A DNA stretch of 64,000 nucleotides, taken from positions 23,482 to 87,481 of the forward strand of contig JAYRFV010000184.1 in assembly GCA_041908165.1 (NCBI GenBank), in the 5' to 3' direction. Shown one piece after another: positions 9,033 to 18,347 of the stretch. This stretch comes from JACQZU01 sp041908165 (GTDB lineage: Bacteria > Acidobacteriota > Holophagae > Holophagales > Holophagaceae). The position numbers were made by a program, and so were the translations under genes. The notes below the pieces were generated by a model. It saw only the letters and a program-made list of their open reading frames with translations, was not told the origin of the DNA and did not search any database. The number at the start of each line of letters is the position of its first letter. Positions within the stretch are counted from its first letter, which is position 1.

Positions 9033-9377
9033 CTACCAGCCCTTCAGGCCTTCCTCTTCGGTGTCGTGCACAGAGAACACCGCGAACAGGCTGGTCATCT
9101 TGATCAGGTTGGTGACCTTGGAATTCATCGCGCAGATGCGCAGCTCGCCCTGCCGGTTCTTCACCGCGGCGTAGCAGCTCACCAGTTCGCCGATGCCGCT
9201 GGAATCCAGGTAGGCGACCTTCTCCATGTTGATGAGGATCTTTCGGGCGCCGCCGGCGAGGGCGCCGCGGACCGCCTCGCCCAGCTCCTGGTCGCCGTAG
9301 CCGAAGGCGATGCGGCCTTCGGGGGCGAGGACGTGGACGTCGCCGGCCTGCCGGTTGTGGATGGTGAGGCTGGACAT
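9033..9377 (-). CDS. STAS-domain anti-sigma factor antagonist (SpoIIAA/RsbV-like)
   Basis: 114 residues, the usual length for a single STAS domain. The phosphorylation motif LDSSGIGELVS is intact; by comparison with SpoIIAA, Ser59 would be the residue phosphorylated by an anti-sigma kinase. Such proteins release a sigma factor, or act in other partner-switching modules, when dephosphorylated. A GGAGG site precedes the ATG. No RsbW-type kinase, PP2C phosphatase or sigma factor gene is adjacent, so its partner must be encoded elsewhere. Confidence 0.9.
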   Translation of the reverse strand: MSSLTIHNRQAGDVHVLAPEGRIAFGYGDQELGEAVRGALAGGARKILINMEKVAYLDSSGIGELVSCYAAVKNRQGELRICAMNSKVTNLIKMTSLFAVFSVHDTEEEGLKGW

Positions 9378-9437
9378 GGGCTCCTCCGGGGCTGTGCCCC
9401 GCCATCTTACTCCGAAAGCCGGATCCGGGCTTGCGGT

Positions 9438-10046
9438 TCACCTCGCCAGCAGGAACGGCACCAGGGCCAGGGTCAGCGGAATGGTGTAGAGGCCGGCGAC
9501 GACGTCGTCGGCGACGATCCCCTGGCCGCCGGGCAGGTCCTGGAGGCGGTCGCAGGGCCAAGGCTTCAGGATGTCGAGGAGCCGGAACAGCAGGAAGGGG
9601 ACCGCGACCAGGGCGGCGAAGCGCCAGCCGCCGGGGAGGTGGAACCGGTGCAGGTTGCCCGCCAGCAGCAGCCGCACCGGCCACAGGGCGATGAACATGC
9701 CGGCCCACTCGTCGGCCACGATCCAGCCCGGATCCTTGTCCCCGGTTTCGGCCACCACCCGGTCCGAGGCGCGCACCGCCAGCCAGGTCATGGCCACCGG
9801 CAGGGCCAGGAACAGCCCCTCGAGCCCCGCCTGCACCGCCTGGAACAGGGCCTCGCCGCCGTGGCGGATCGCCCAGGTGCGCAGCGGCGCCGCCACCCCG
9901 GCGAGGACCAGCAGCCACGCGGCGGTGGCGGCCAGGCTGCCCCAGGTGCCCGGGGCCGGCAGCAGCCGGCCGCTGCCGAAACCGGTGGCGACCCACCACG
10001 CCCAGCGGGGCGCGGGCGGTCGGGCGGCGGGTTGCGGGGCGGTCAT
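9438..10046 (-). CDS. pgpA: Phosphatidylglycerophosphatase A
   Basis: 202 residues from the ATG at 10046. Carries the PgpA signatures LPAPGTWGS near the N-terminus and, further on, DEWAGM and the metal-binding GIVADDVVAG. Four hydrophobic segments are consistent with an inner-membrane enzyme. PgpA dephosphorylates phosphatidylglycerol phosphate to phosphatidylglycerol. It is somewhat longer than E. coli PgpA because of a Pro/Ala-rich N-terminus and a longer loop. It is divergent from the frameshifted gene at 10167, with about 120 bp between the two starts. Confidence 0.88.
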   Translation of the reverse strand: MTAPQPAARPPAPRWAWWVATGFGSGRLLPAPGTWGSLAATAAWLLVLAGVAAPLRTWAIRHGGEALFQAVQAGLEGLFLALPVAMTWLAVRASDRVVAETGDKDPGWIVADEWAGMFIALWPVRLLLAGNLHRFHLPGGWRFAALVAVPFLLFRLLDILKPWPCDRLQDLPGGQGIVADDVVAGLYTIPLTLALVPFLLAR

Positions 10047-10166
10047 CGGCAGCAGTGTCCCACACCCGGTCCCGTTCGGCCCGGACGGCCTGCCGCTCGG
10101 CCCCCGATGCAGGCACGGGTTGCGAAGACGGCCATGATGGAGCGGTCCCCCATCCAGGAGCCTGCC

Positions 10167-11563
10167 GTGCGGACCTTCCTTCGCCGCTTCCTGTTCACGT
10201 TGGCCGCCCTCGGGGCCGTGCTGGCACTCTTCCACCTGGTGGAGAACGTCCGCGGCCGCCGTGCCTGGGAGGCGCGGAAGGCCGCCCAGGAGGCGCTCGG
10301 CATGCGCTATGACCTGGCGGCCTATGCGCCCCCGCCGGTGGCGGAGGCCGACAACTTCGCCCTGGCCCCCTGCCTCGCCGCCGCGGTGGCGGGCCGGAGC
10401 GACGTGGAATCCTGGACCCTGCCGGGCGTGTTCGTGGACGCGGCGACCGCGGGCGACTGGAAGGCAGGCCGGCAGCTGGACCCCGGTGCCGGCGCCGAGG
10501 TGCGGAAGGGGCAGGACCTGGAGGCCTTCCTCGCGCCCTTCGACACACGGCTGGAGGCCCTGGCCGAGGCGGCCCGCCGCCCCGGCTGCCGGCTGCCCGT
10601 CGACTATGCAAAGCCTGATGTCGTCCCGGCGCTCCTGGCGATGCGGGCGCGGATGCGGGTGCTGCGGTTGCGCGCCCTGGCCCGGCTCCAGGCCGGCCGC
10701 GCGGAGGCCGGCCGCGCCGAGGCCGCCCTCGAGGACGTGCTCACCGGCCTGCGGATGGTCCAGCATCTCCAGCGCGAGCCGCACCTGATCTCGCAGTTGC
10801 TTCGTGCGGCCTGGGCCGGCATGGTGCTGCAGCCGGTCTGGGAGGGCCTGCAGGGTCGGGTGTGGAACGACGCCCAGCTGGCCCGGCTGGAGGCCGCGCT
10901 GGCCCCCGTCGACCTGCTCGCGTCGATGCAGCTCGCCTGGCGCTTCGAGCGGGCGATGGCCGTGGAAAGCCTTGGCCGGGCCGCCCAGGATCCTGGTCTG
11001 CTTCCGACCCTCATGCAGACTGATGCCCCAGCTCCAGGCCGCGGGCGGCGGCTGGCCTTCGCCGCGGCCCTGCCCCGGGGCTGGCTGGCGCAGAACCAGG
11101 CGGTCCTGGACCGCCTCTACGCCGAAGGTCTGGACGGGCCCATCGATGCGGCGGGCACCGGATCGATGCCCGGGCCGTGGACCGCTCCACGGCGGCGCTG
11201 CAGGTCCGGCGCGGCCCCTACACCTTCGTCGCCCTGCTCATGGTGCCGGCGCTGGTCGGTCAGCAGCCGCGGATGGGGCGGATCGCTTCGGGCCTGGACC
11301 AGGCCCGGGTGGCCTGCGCCCTGGAGCGCTTCCGCCTCGCCCGCAAGGCCTACCCCGAAACCGTCCAGGAGCTCGCCCCGGCCTTCCTGGCGCAGGTGCC
11401 CCACGACCTCATCACCGGCGCCCCCCTGCGCTACGCCCGCACCGGAGACGCCTACCGCCTGTATGCGCTGGGCTGGAACGGCACCGACGAAGGCGGGACC
11501 CGGGCCCGGGAGGCCACCGAGGGCGACTGGGTCTGGTCCACCGGCGAGCCCCGCCGCCGCTAA
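10167..11563 (+). pseudogene. Membrane-anchored protein of unknown function, interrupted by a frameshift near 11157
   Basis: From a GTG with an AGGAG site (10155-10160), the frame encodes an N-terminal membrane anchor (about residues 5-22) and a long helical, Leu/Ala/Arg-rich domain to about 11150. It then continues in the +2 frame (11177 onward) with the conserved-looking end LERFRLARKAYPETVQELAP...YRLYALGWNGTDEGG. That tail is typical of a family of bacterial membrane-anchored proteins of unknown role. One missing base in the ACCGG run at 11157-11161 (as if ACCCGG) restores a single frame of about 465 residues. It is either a recent inactivation or a sequencing error. Neighbours give no functional hint. 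Confidence 0.72.
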
Positions 11564-11595
11564 CCCCCCAGCCTCCAGCCTCAAGCCTCTGTGCT

Positions 11596-12836
11596 TCAGG
11601 CGTGCCGCAGGGCCTCGGTGATCCGCAGGCGGGCGGCCTTGAGCCCCGGCGCCAGGGCCGACAGCTGCAGCACCGCCTGAAGGAACAGGAAGGCGCCCAG
11701 GTAGACCCCGGGCACCAGGTGGATGTTCAGCTCGTAGCCGTGGCTGGTGCCGGGCGGGGCGGGCATCTGCAGGTGCAGGGCGTTGAGCCCGGCGCGCAGC
11801 AGCAGGGTCAGCAGCAGGCCGGCGCCGCAGCCGGCCAGGCCGAGGAAGGCCCCCTCCCACTGCAGCAGGGCCAGCAGCTGGCCGGGGCGGATGCCCACCG
11901 CCCGCAGCGTGCCGAACTCGCGCAGCCGCTCCATGACGCTCATCAGCAGGGTGTTCGCCGTGGCCAGCAGCACCACCAGGAACAGCACCAGGCCCATGAA
12001 GCCGAAGATCGCCAGGTACAGCAGCTTCACCTGGGCGTAGAAGGTGGCCAGCTCGGTCCAGGGGCGCACCGCGTGGCCCCGGGCGAGGGCGGCGATCCGC
12101 GCCTGCGCCGCCGCCAGGGCGGAGGGGTCCTTCAGCAGCACCGACAGCCGCGAGCGCGCCGGGCCCGCATCGGTGAGGGTCTTGGCGGTCTCCAGGCTGG
12201 TGGCCAGGAAGCGGTCGTTCAGCTCCTTGAGGCCGAGGTCCTGCAGCCCCACCACCTCCACGTCGACGGCGTTGAGGGCGCCGTCCCGGGTGGTGCCCAT
12301 GAGGGTCAGCGAGGTGCCGACTTTGGCGCCGAGGCTGCGGGCCAGGCCGGTGCCGAGCACCACCTCGCGGGCGGCGGGATCCGCCCCCAGCCAGCGGGAG
12401 CCCGCGCCGGCCGGCGTCCGGGCGGCGTCGTTCACGCGTTCGGCGACAGCCATGTGCTGCGCCTCCCGCACCGGGTCGACGCCGGTGCCGAGGAACGCCA
12501 CGCTGGCGGCGCCGTTGCTGAGCAGGCCCATGAACTGGATGCGCGGCAGCACCTCCGCCACGCCCGGGTCCTGGCGCAGGGTTTCGGCCAGGGCCTCGCC
12601 GTCGGGCAGGGCGAATTCCAGGCTCTGCCCCTCGTCGCCCTCCAGGGCGCGCGGGTCCAGCACCTGCAGGTGGCCGATGCCGCCGCGGATGGCGCCGTCG
12701 GCGAGGCCGGCGAAGGTCTGCGCCATGAAGCCACCGGCCATGGCCAGGGCCACGTAGCCGGCCACCACCACCGCCAGGGTCAGCAGCGAGCGCCGCCGGT
12801 TGCGGCGGACATTGCGGAGGGCCAGGCGCGGGAGGA

Positions 12837-12840
<4 letters not shown>
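11596..12840 (-). CDS. ABC transporter permease, FtsX/MacB (LolC/E-like) family
   Basis: 414 residues with the four-helix MacB/FtsX layout: one helix at about 20-40, a large periplasmic domain (about 45-265), then three helices at about 270-300, 320-350 and 375-400. The N-terminal LALRNVRRNRRRSLLT is the classic cytoplasmic entry motif, and VMERLREFGTLRAVG is the coupling loop. It starts with a GTG overlapping the stop of the ATPase gene by four bases, so the two are translationally coupled. Members extract lipoproteins (LolCDE) or export peptides and drugs. A LolCE-like function is plausible; the substrate cannot be read from sequence. Confidence 0.88.
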
Positions 12841-13505
<665 letters not shown>

Positions 13506-13523
13506 CCTTCGAGGATAGCGGGT

Positions 13524-15110
13524 TCAGTCGAGGTCGCCCTCGAGCCGGCGGTTGAAGCTGTCGGTGTCCATCGCCGCCTTGAACTGGGCGTTGGCGCTGA
13601 TCAGCTGGCCGCGGCTGATGCCGGCGGCGCGGGCCTGGCGGATCACCTGCCGGCATTCGGCGTAGCGGCGCTGCTGGTAGAGCTGGGCCGCGGCCACGGC
13701 GTAGGGTCGCGGATCGCCGGGGTTGGCGTGGATGGACCGGCGCAGCAGGTCCAGGGCCTTGGCCGGATCCTCCTGGAGCAGCCGGGAACCGTCGGAGAGC
13801 AGCTGCATGCCGTAGTTCCGGCGTTCGGGCCCGGTGAGGCTGGACAGGTCCTCGGCCTCCTCGGCGCGCTGGGCCGGGGCCTCCGCGACGGGCGCTGGAA
13901 TGGCGCGGTGCGGCTCCGATCCGGCGCGCTGGACCGGCCTGGCCTCGTCCGGGGTCGTCCTCCGCTGGGCGGAAGCGGGCCGGGTTGCGGCGGACGGCGC
14001 CTGAGGCCCGGCGGCCGCCTGCACGGGCGCGCTGGCGGCGGGCTGAGGGGCCGCGACGGAGCCCTGCTTCCAGCGGTGCAGCCCGAAGCCGCCGGCGGCC
14101 ACGACCAGCAGGGCGAGGGCGGCGAGGCCTCCGATCAGGGCGGCACTGGGTTTCCGATCCGGCCGGGACGGGGCGGGCTGGGCGACGGCAACGGGCGGGG
14201 GGGGCGCGGGCAGGTCGGGGGGAAGGACGGTGAGCACGGTCGGTCCAGCCGCCGGCACCCGGGTGGTGCCCTCCACCGCCAGCCCGTTCCAGGTCGGGTC
14301 CTTGGCGGCGCGCAGGGCCCTGGCCAGCTCCTCCGCATTCGGGTAGCGGCGCTCCGGGTCCTTGTCGAGGGCGCGGTCGAGCACGGCGCGGATCGCCGGG
14401 CTGATGCCCAGGTCCTCCGCCAGGTCGAGGGGATCCGGCGGCTCGTTGACGATCTTGTAGAGGATGGTGGGCGTGGTGTCGCCGCTGAAGGGCTTCCGCC
14501 CGGACAGCAGCTCGTACAGCATCACCCCGACCGCGAACAGGTCGCTGCGCGGGTCCGGGCTGCCGGTGCGGATGTACTCGGGGGCCATGTAGCTGACCGT
14601 TCCCATGACCATGCCGGTGGCGGTCATGCCGGAGTCGCCGATGCGGGCGACCCCGAAGTCCATCACCTTGGCGTGCAGCCGGTCGCCGTCGCGGCCGACC
14701 CGGACATTGGCCGGCTTGATGTCGCGGTGGACGATCCGGTTCTGGTGGGCGTAGGCCAGGCCGTCGCAGACCTGCGCCAGCACCTCCAGCCCCTCCCTGC
14801 GGCTCAGCGCGCGGCGGCGCAGCAGGTCTTCCAGGTCGTGGCCCTTGACCAGTTCCATGGCGATGAACAGCACCCCCTGGTCCTCGCCGAACTCGTAGAC
14901 GGTCACCAGGTTCGGGTGGTTCAGCACGCCGGCGGCCTGGGCCTCCCGGGCGAAGCGGTCCTTGGCGTCGGGACCCTCGGCGGCGGCGGGCAGGATGGTC
15001 TTGATCGCCACCTCCCTGCCGATGGCCGGATCCACCCCCAGGTACACCTCGCCCATGGCCCCCTGGCCGAGCACCTGCTTGATCTCGAACTTCCCCAGCC
15101 TGGTGAACAT
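13524..15110 (-). CDS. Membrane-anchored Ser/Thr protein kinase
   Basis: 528 residues from the ATG at 15110, chosen because a GGAGA site lies 9 bases upstream and the protein then begins directly with the kinase fold. Gly loop GQGAMGEVYLG, ATP-binding Lys37, catalytic HRDIKPAN (Asp130), DFG at 151-153, and activation segment ending MAPE. A Pro-rich linker leads to one transmembrane helix (about 328-350). The extracytoplasmic part is Ala/Pro-rich and ends in a TPR-like helical repeat (residues about 440-520). Hanks-type kinases phosphorylate Thr/Ser and often feed FHA-domain readers, three of which are encoded in this window. Its own target is not known. Confidence 0.93.
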   Translation of the reverse strand: MFTRLGKFEIKQVLGQGAMGEVYLGVDPAIGREVAIKTILPAAAEGPDAKDRFAREAQAAGVLNHPNLVTVYEFGEDQGVLFIAMELVKGHDLEDLLRRRALSRREGLEVLAQVCDGLAYAHQNRIVHRDIKPANVRVGRDGDRLHAKVMDFGVARIGDSGMTATGMVMGTVSYMAPEYIRTGSPDPRSDLFAVGVMLYELLSGRKPFSGDTTPTILYKIVNEPPDPLDLAEDLGISPAIRAVLDRALDKDPERRYPNAEELARALRAAKDPTWNGLAVEGTTRVPAAGPTVLTVLPPDLPAPPPPVAVAQPAPSRPDRKPSAALIGGLAALALLVVAAGGFGLHRWKQGSVAAPQPAASAPVQAAAGPQAPSAATRPASAQRRTTPDEARPVQRAGSEPHRAIPAPVAEAPAQRAEEAEDLSSLTGPERRNYGMQLLSDGSRLLQEDPAKALDLLRRSIHANPGDPRPYAVAAAQLYQQRRYAECRQVIRQARAAGISRGQLISANAQFKAAMDTDSFNRRLEGDLD

Positions 15111-15120
15111 GGCGAATTCT

Positions 15121-15140
15121 CCGACGGTGCTTCCCGTCGG
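15121..15140 (-). promoter_or_regulatory. Stem-loop overlapping the kinase ribosome binding site
   Basis: On the minus-strand transcript a 7-bp stem (CCGACGG / CCGTCGG) with a 6-base loop ends in the two G bases of the GGAGA ribosome site (15122-15118). Folding would partly hide the site, so it may tune translation of the kinase. It could also be a chance GC hairpin. Confidence 0.35.
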
Positions 15141-15229
15141 ACCAGGGTCGGGCGGCCGGGGCCCGGCGACGAGGTCCACCTCCCCGAAAGGAGGGGATCC
15201 ACCCCAGGGGAGCGGTGGATGCGGGGAGG

Positions 15230-16612
15230 TCAGGCCCCGGAGCGGGCCCGGGTGGCCGCCTCGAAGGTGCGGATGCTGGCCTCGAGGCCGCCCTCCTCCA
15301 CCTCGCCGACCAGGTCGTAGGCGTGGCCCTGGGTGATCCGGACCCGCTGGATGGCGTTCACCTTCGGCTCGCCGCCGACGATCAGCACGCTGCCGTCGAC
15401 CTCCGGGGCCTGGCCCCGCCAGCGGCCCTTGAGGATCAGCTCGGTCTCCTCGTGGACACCCTCCACCAGCACCTCGAGGACCTGCCCCTCCCGCGCCCGG
15501 TTGAGGCTGCGGGCGATCTTCTGCTGGGCCTCCAGCAGCAGCCGCCTGCGCTTCTGTTTGCTGCGCGCCGGCACCGGGTCGCCGAGGGCGAAGGCGGGAG
15601 TGCCCTCCTCCGGACTGTAGGTGAAGACGCCGACATGGTCGAAGCGGGCCTCCTCGACGAAGCCCTTGAGCTCGGCGAAGGCGGCCTCGTCCTCGCCGGG
15701 GAAGCCGACGATGAAGTTGGAGCGCACCACCAGCCCTGGGACGATGCGCCGGGCCTTCTCCAGCAGCCGCAGGAAGGACTTCCGGCTGCCGCCGCGGGCC
15801 ATGGCCTTGAGCAGGGCGGCGTCGGCGTGCTGCAGGGGCATGTCCAGGTAGGCGCAGGCGTTGGGGGTCTCGGCGAGGGCGTGGAGGAAGCCGTCGGTGA
15901 GCCGGTTGGGGTAGGCGTAGTGCACCCGCACCCAGGCCAGGCCGTCCACTGCGCCCAGGGCGCGGATCAGCTTTTCGAGGGCGTCGGGGTCGCCGAAGTC
16001 GCGGCCGTAGTCGGTGGTGTCCTGGCCCACCAGGTTGATCTCGAGCACGCCCTGCGCCACCAGCTGGCGGGCCTCGGCCACCACGCTGGCCACGCTGCGG
16101 CTGCGCTGGCCGCCGCGCAGGGCCGGGATGATGCAGAAGGCGCAGGCGTGGTCGCAGCCTTCGCTGATCTTCAGGTAGGCCGAGGCCTTCGGCGTGGTCA
16201 GCAGGCGCGGGCTGTGCTCGTCGTAGAGGTAGGCCGGGTCGCGCTCCGGTTCGAAGGTGCGGGCGTCGGCGCCGATCACTTCCGCGATCTGCTCCACGTC
16301 GCGGGTGCCCAGGACGGCGTCGATCTCGGGCATGTCGGCGAGCAGCTCGTCGCGGTAGCGCTCCACCAGACAGCCGGCCACCACAAGCTTGCGGCAGGCC
16401 CCCTTCTCCTTCATCGAGGCCGCCTCCAGGATCGCCTCCACGCTCTCGCGCTTGGCGCTGTCGATGAAGCCGCAGGTGTTGACCACCAGCACCTCGGCCT
16501 CCTCGATGCGCGGCGTGAGCGTGAAGCCCTTGAGCCGCAGGTGGCCGAGCATGACCTCGCTGTCGACGAGGTTCTTCGGGCAGCCCAGGCTCATGAAGCC
16601 GACCTTCGTCAT
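15230..16612 (-). CDS. rimO: Ribosomal protein S12 methylthiotransferase RimO
   Basis: 460 residues from the ATG at 16612. The N-terminus MTKVGFMSLGCPKNLVDSE is the RimO (rather than MiaB) signature, with UPF0004 cysteines in SLGCPKN, VVNTCGF and VAGCLVERY that bind one iron-sulfur cluster. The radical-SAM motif CDHACAFC binds the second. A C-terminal TRAM domain occupies about residues 380-450. The enzyme adds a methylthio group to an aspartate of ribosomal protein S12. It is divergent from the FHA-cyclase gene. Confidence 0.95.
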   Translation of the reverse strand: MTKVGFMSLGCPKNLVDSEVMLGHLRLKGFTLTPRIEEAEVLVVNTCGFIDSAKRESVEAILEAASMKEKGACRKLVVAGCLVERYRDELLADMPEIDAVLGTRDVEQIAEVIGADARTFEPERDPAYLYDEHSPRLLTTPKASAYLKISEGCDHACAFCIIPALRGGQRSRSVASVVAEARQLVAQGVLEINLVGQDTTDYGRDFGDPDALEKLIRALGAVDGLAWVRVHYAYPNRLTDGFLHALAETPNACAYLDMPLQHADAALLKAMARGGSRKSFLRLLEKARRIVPGLVVRSNFIVGFPGEDEAAFAELKGFVEEARFDHVGVFTYSPEEGTPAFALGDPVPARSKQKRRRLLLEAQQKIARSLNRAREGQVLEVLVEGVHEETELILKGRWRGQAPEVDGSVLIVGGEPKVNAIQRVRITQGHAYDLVGEVEEGGLEASIRTFEAATRARSGA

Positions 16613-16727
16613 CCGGATCCTGCTCCTCGAGGGCCCTGCGGGGCCAATCATCCAGGGTAGCGCGGGGCGGCCCGGCCGCGAAGCGGGGCTTCGCGGGCCC
16701 GTGGTAGACTCGGCTCTCCAGACCCGC

Positions 16728-18332
16728 ATGAAGATCACGCTCCTAGTGGATGGCGCCCGGCACTCGGTGGAGCTCACCGAGCAGGGGATCACGCTGGGCC
16801 GCGGCGACGCCGCCACGGTCAAGGTGGCGGCCAACGCCGTGTCCCGGATCCACGCCCGGGTGTTCCTCAAGGACGGCCAGCCGCACGTGATGGACATGCG
16901 CAGCCTGAACGGCACCTCGGTGAACGGCCAGCCGGTGACCGCCGCGGCGCCGCTCAAGGAGGGCGACACCATCCTGCTCGGCGAGATCCCGGTGGAGTGG
17001 GTCCCCGAGGCGGTGACCGGAACCGGCGCCGTCCCGGCCCTGCCGCGGCCGCCGCAGGTGCGGGTCAGCCTGGAGGACCGCGCCTTCGACGCCAGCGGCT
17101 CGATCATGGTGCCGCACGAGAGCCTCGAGAAGATGCTGGCGCAGCAGCAGGAGGCGAGCAGCTCGATCGGCCCCGGCGAGCTCTACCAGAAGCTGGCGAC
17201 GATGGCGGCGACCCTGCTCCGCGCCGCGGGCCTCAACGAGCTGCTGGAGTCGGTGATGGGCCTGGTGACCGCCCGGATCCCCTGCCAGCGCGGATTCATC
17301 CTGCTTGCCAGCCCCGGCGGCGACCTGCTGCCCGAGCACATCTGGGAGGAGAAGCCCGGGGCGATCACCTCGCCGATCAGCCGGACCATCGCCCACACCG
17401 CCATGCAGGACCGGGTGACCATCCTCACCACCGACGCCCGCATCGATCCCCGCTTCGCCGCCGGGGACAGCATCAAGATCCACGGCATCACCTCGGCCCT
17501 CTGCGCGCCGCTGATCGTCGAGGACCAGTCGCTGGGGGTCGTGTACCTCGAATCCAGCCTCAACAAGGGCGGCTTCAGGCGCGAGGACGAGCACCTGCTC
17601 AGCTTCATGGCCAACTTCGCCGCGGTGGGCATCCAGCGCGAGCGGGAGGCCCGGTTCCGCCAGCGGCTGGAGCGCTACCACAGCCCGCAGGTGGTCAGCC
17701 AGATCCTGAAGAACAGCCAGAACATCGAGGGCAACGCCCTGCAGGCCCAGCGCAGCGAGATCTCGGTGCTGTTCGCCGACATCAGCGGCTTCACCCGGAT
17801 GAGCGAGGGCATGGAGCCGCTGCAGCTGGCCTCCATCCTCAACCGCACCTTCGAGGCCTGCACCGACCAGGTGTTCGCCCGCGGCGGCACGCTGGACAAG
17901 TACATCGGCGACGCCATCATGGCCTTCTTCGGCGCCCCCAATCCGGATCCGGACCACGCCCACCACGCGGTGGAGGCGGCCATCGCCATGCAGGAGGCGC
18001 TGCGCAGCCTCAACGAGACCCGGCCGCCGGGCTACCCCGAGCTGATGATGCGGATCGGCATCAACAGCGGCGAGGCCTTCGCCGGCGACATCGGCTGCGA
18101 GAAGCGGATGGACTACACCGTGATGGGGTCGACGGTGAACCTGGCCTCGCGGCTGGAGAGCGGGGTCGCCAAAGCCGGCCAGATCGTCATCGGCCCGCGC
18201 ACCGCCGAGCTGCTCGGCCGGCCCGGCCTGCGCCAGCTGGAGCCGGTGGCGCTCAAGGGCATCGAGCAGGAGGTGAGGCCCTTCGAGGTGCCCTGGGAGG
18301 GGATGGTCACTTCCACGCTGCCGGGCTCCTGA
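16728..18332 (+). CDS. FHA-GAF-adenylate/guanylate cyclase (class III)
   Basis: 534 residues from ATG 16728. An FHA domain at about 1-90 (LGRGDAA, SRIHARV, SLNGTSVNG) is followed by a linker, a GAF domain (about 165-310) and a class III cyclase domain (about 340-520). Metal-binding Asp351 (FADISGF) and Asp395 (KYIGDAI), substrate-contact Lys391, and the TVMGSTVNLASR motif are all intact, so it should be active. The Lys plus Asp462 (MDYTVMG) suggest ATP as substrate, producing cAMP. The FHA domain predicts control by a phosphothreonine partner, for instance one of the kinases in this window. No membrane segment, so cytoplasmic. Confidence 0.92.
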   Translation: MKITLLVDGARHSVELTEQGITLGRGDAATVKVAANAVSRIHARVFLKDGQPHVMDMRSLNGTSVNGQPVTAAAPLKEGDTILLGEIPVEWVPEAVTGTGAVPALPRPPQVRVSLEDRAFDASGSIMVPHESLEKMLAQQQEASSSIGPGELYQKLATMAATLLRAAGLNELLESVMGLVTARIPCQRGFILLASPGGDLLPEHIWEEKPGAITSPISRTIAHTAMQDRVTILTTDARIDPRFAAGDSIKIHGITSALCAPLIVEDQSLGVVYLESSLNKGGFRREDEHLLSFMANFAAVGIQREREARFRQRLERYHSPQVVSQILKNSQNIEGNALQAQRSEISVLFADISGFTRMSEGMEPLQLASILNRTFEACTDQVFARGGTLDKYIGDAIMAFFGAPNPDPDHAHHAVEAAIAMQEALRSLNETRPPGYPELMMRIGINSGEAFAGDIGCEKRMDYTVMGSTVNLASRLESGVAKAGQIVIGPRTAELLGRPGLRQLEPVALKGIEQEVRPFEVPWEGMVTSTLPGS

Positions 18333-18347
18333 ACCCGGGGCTCGGGC

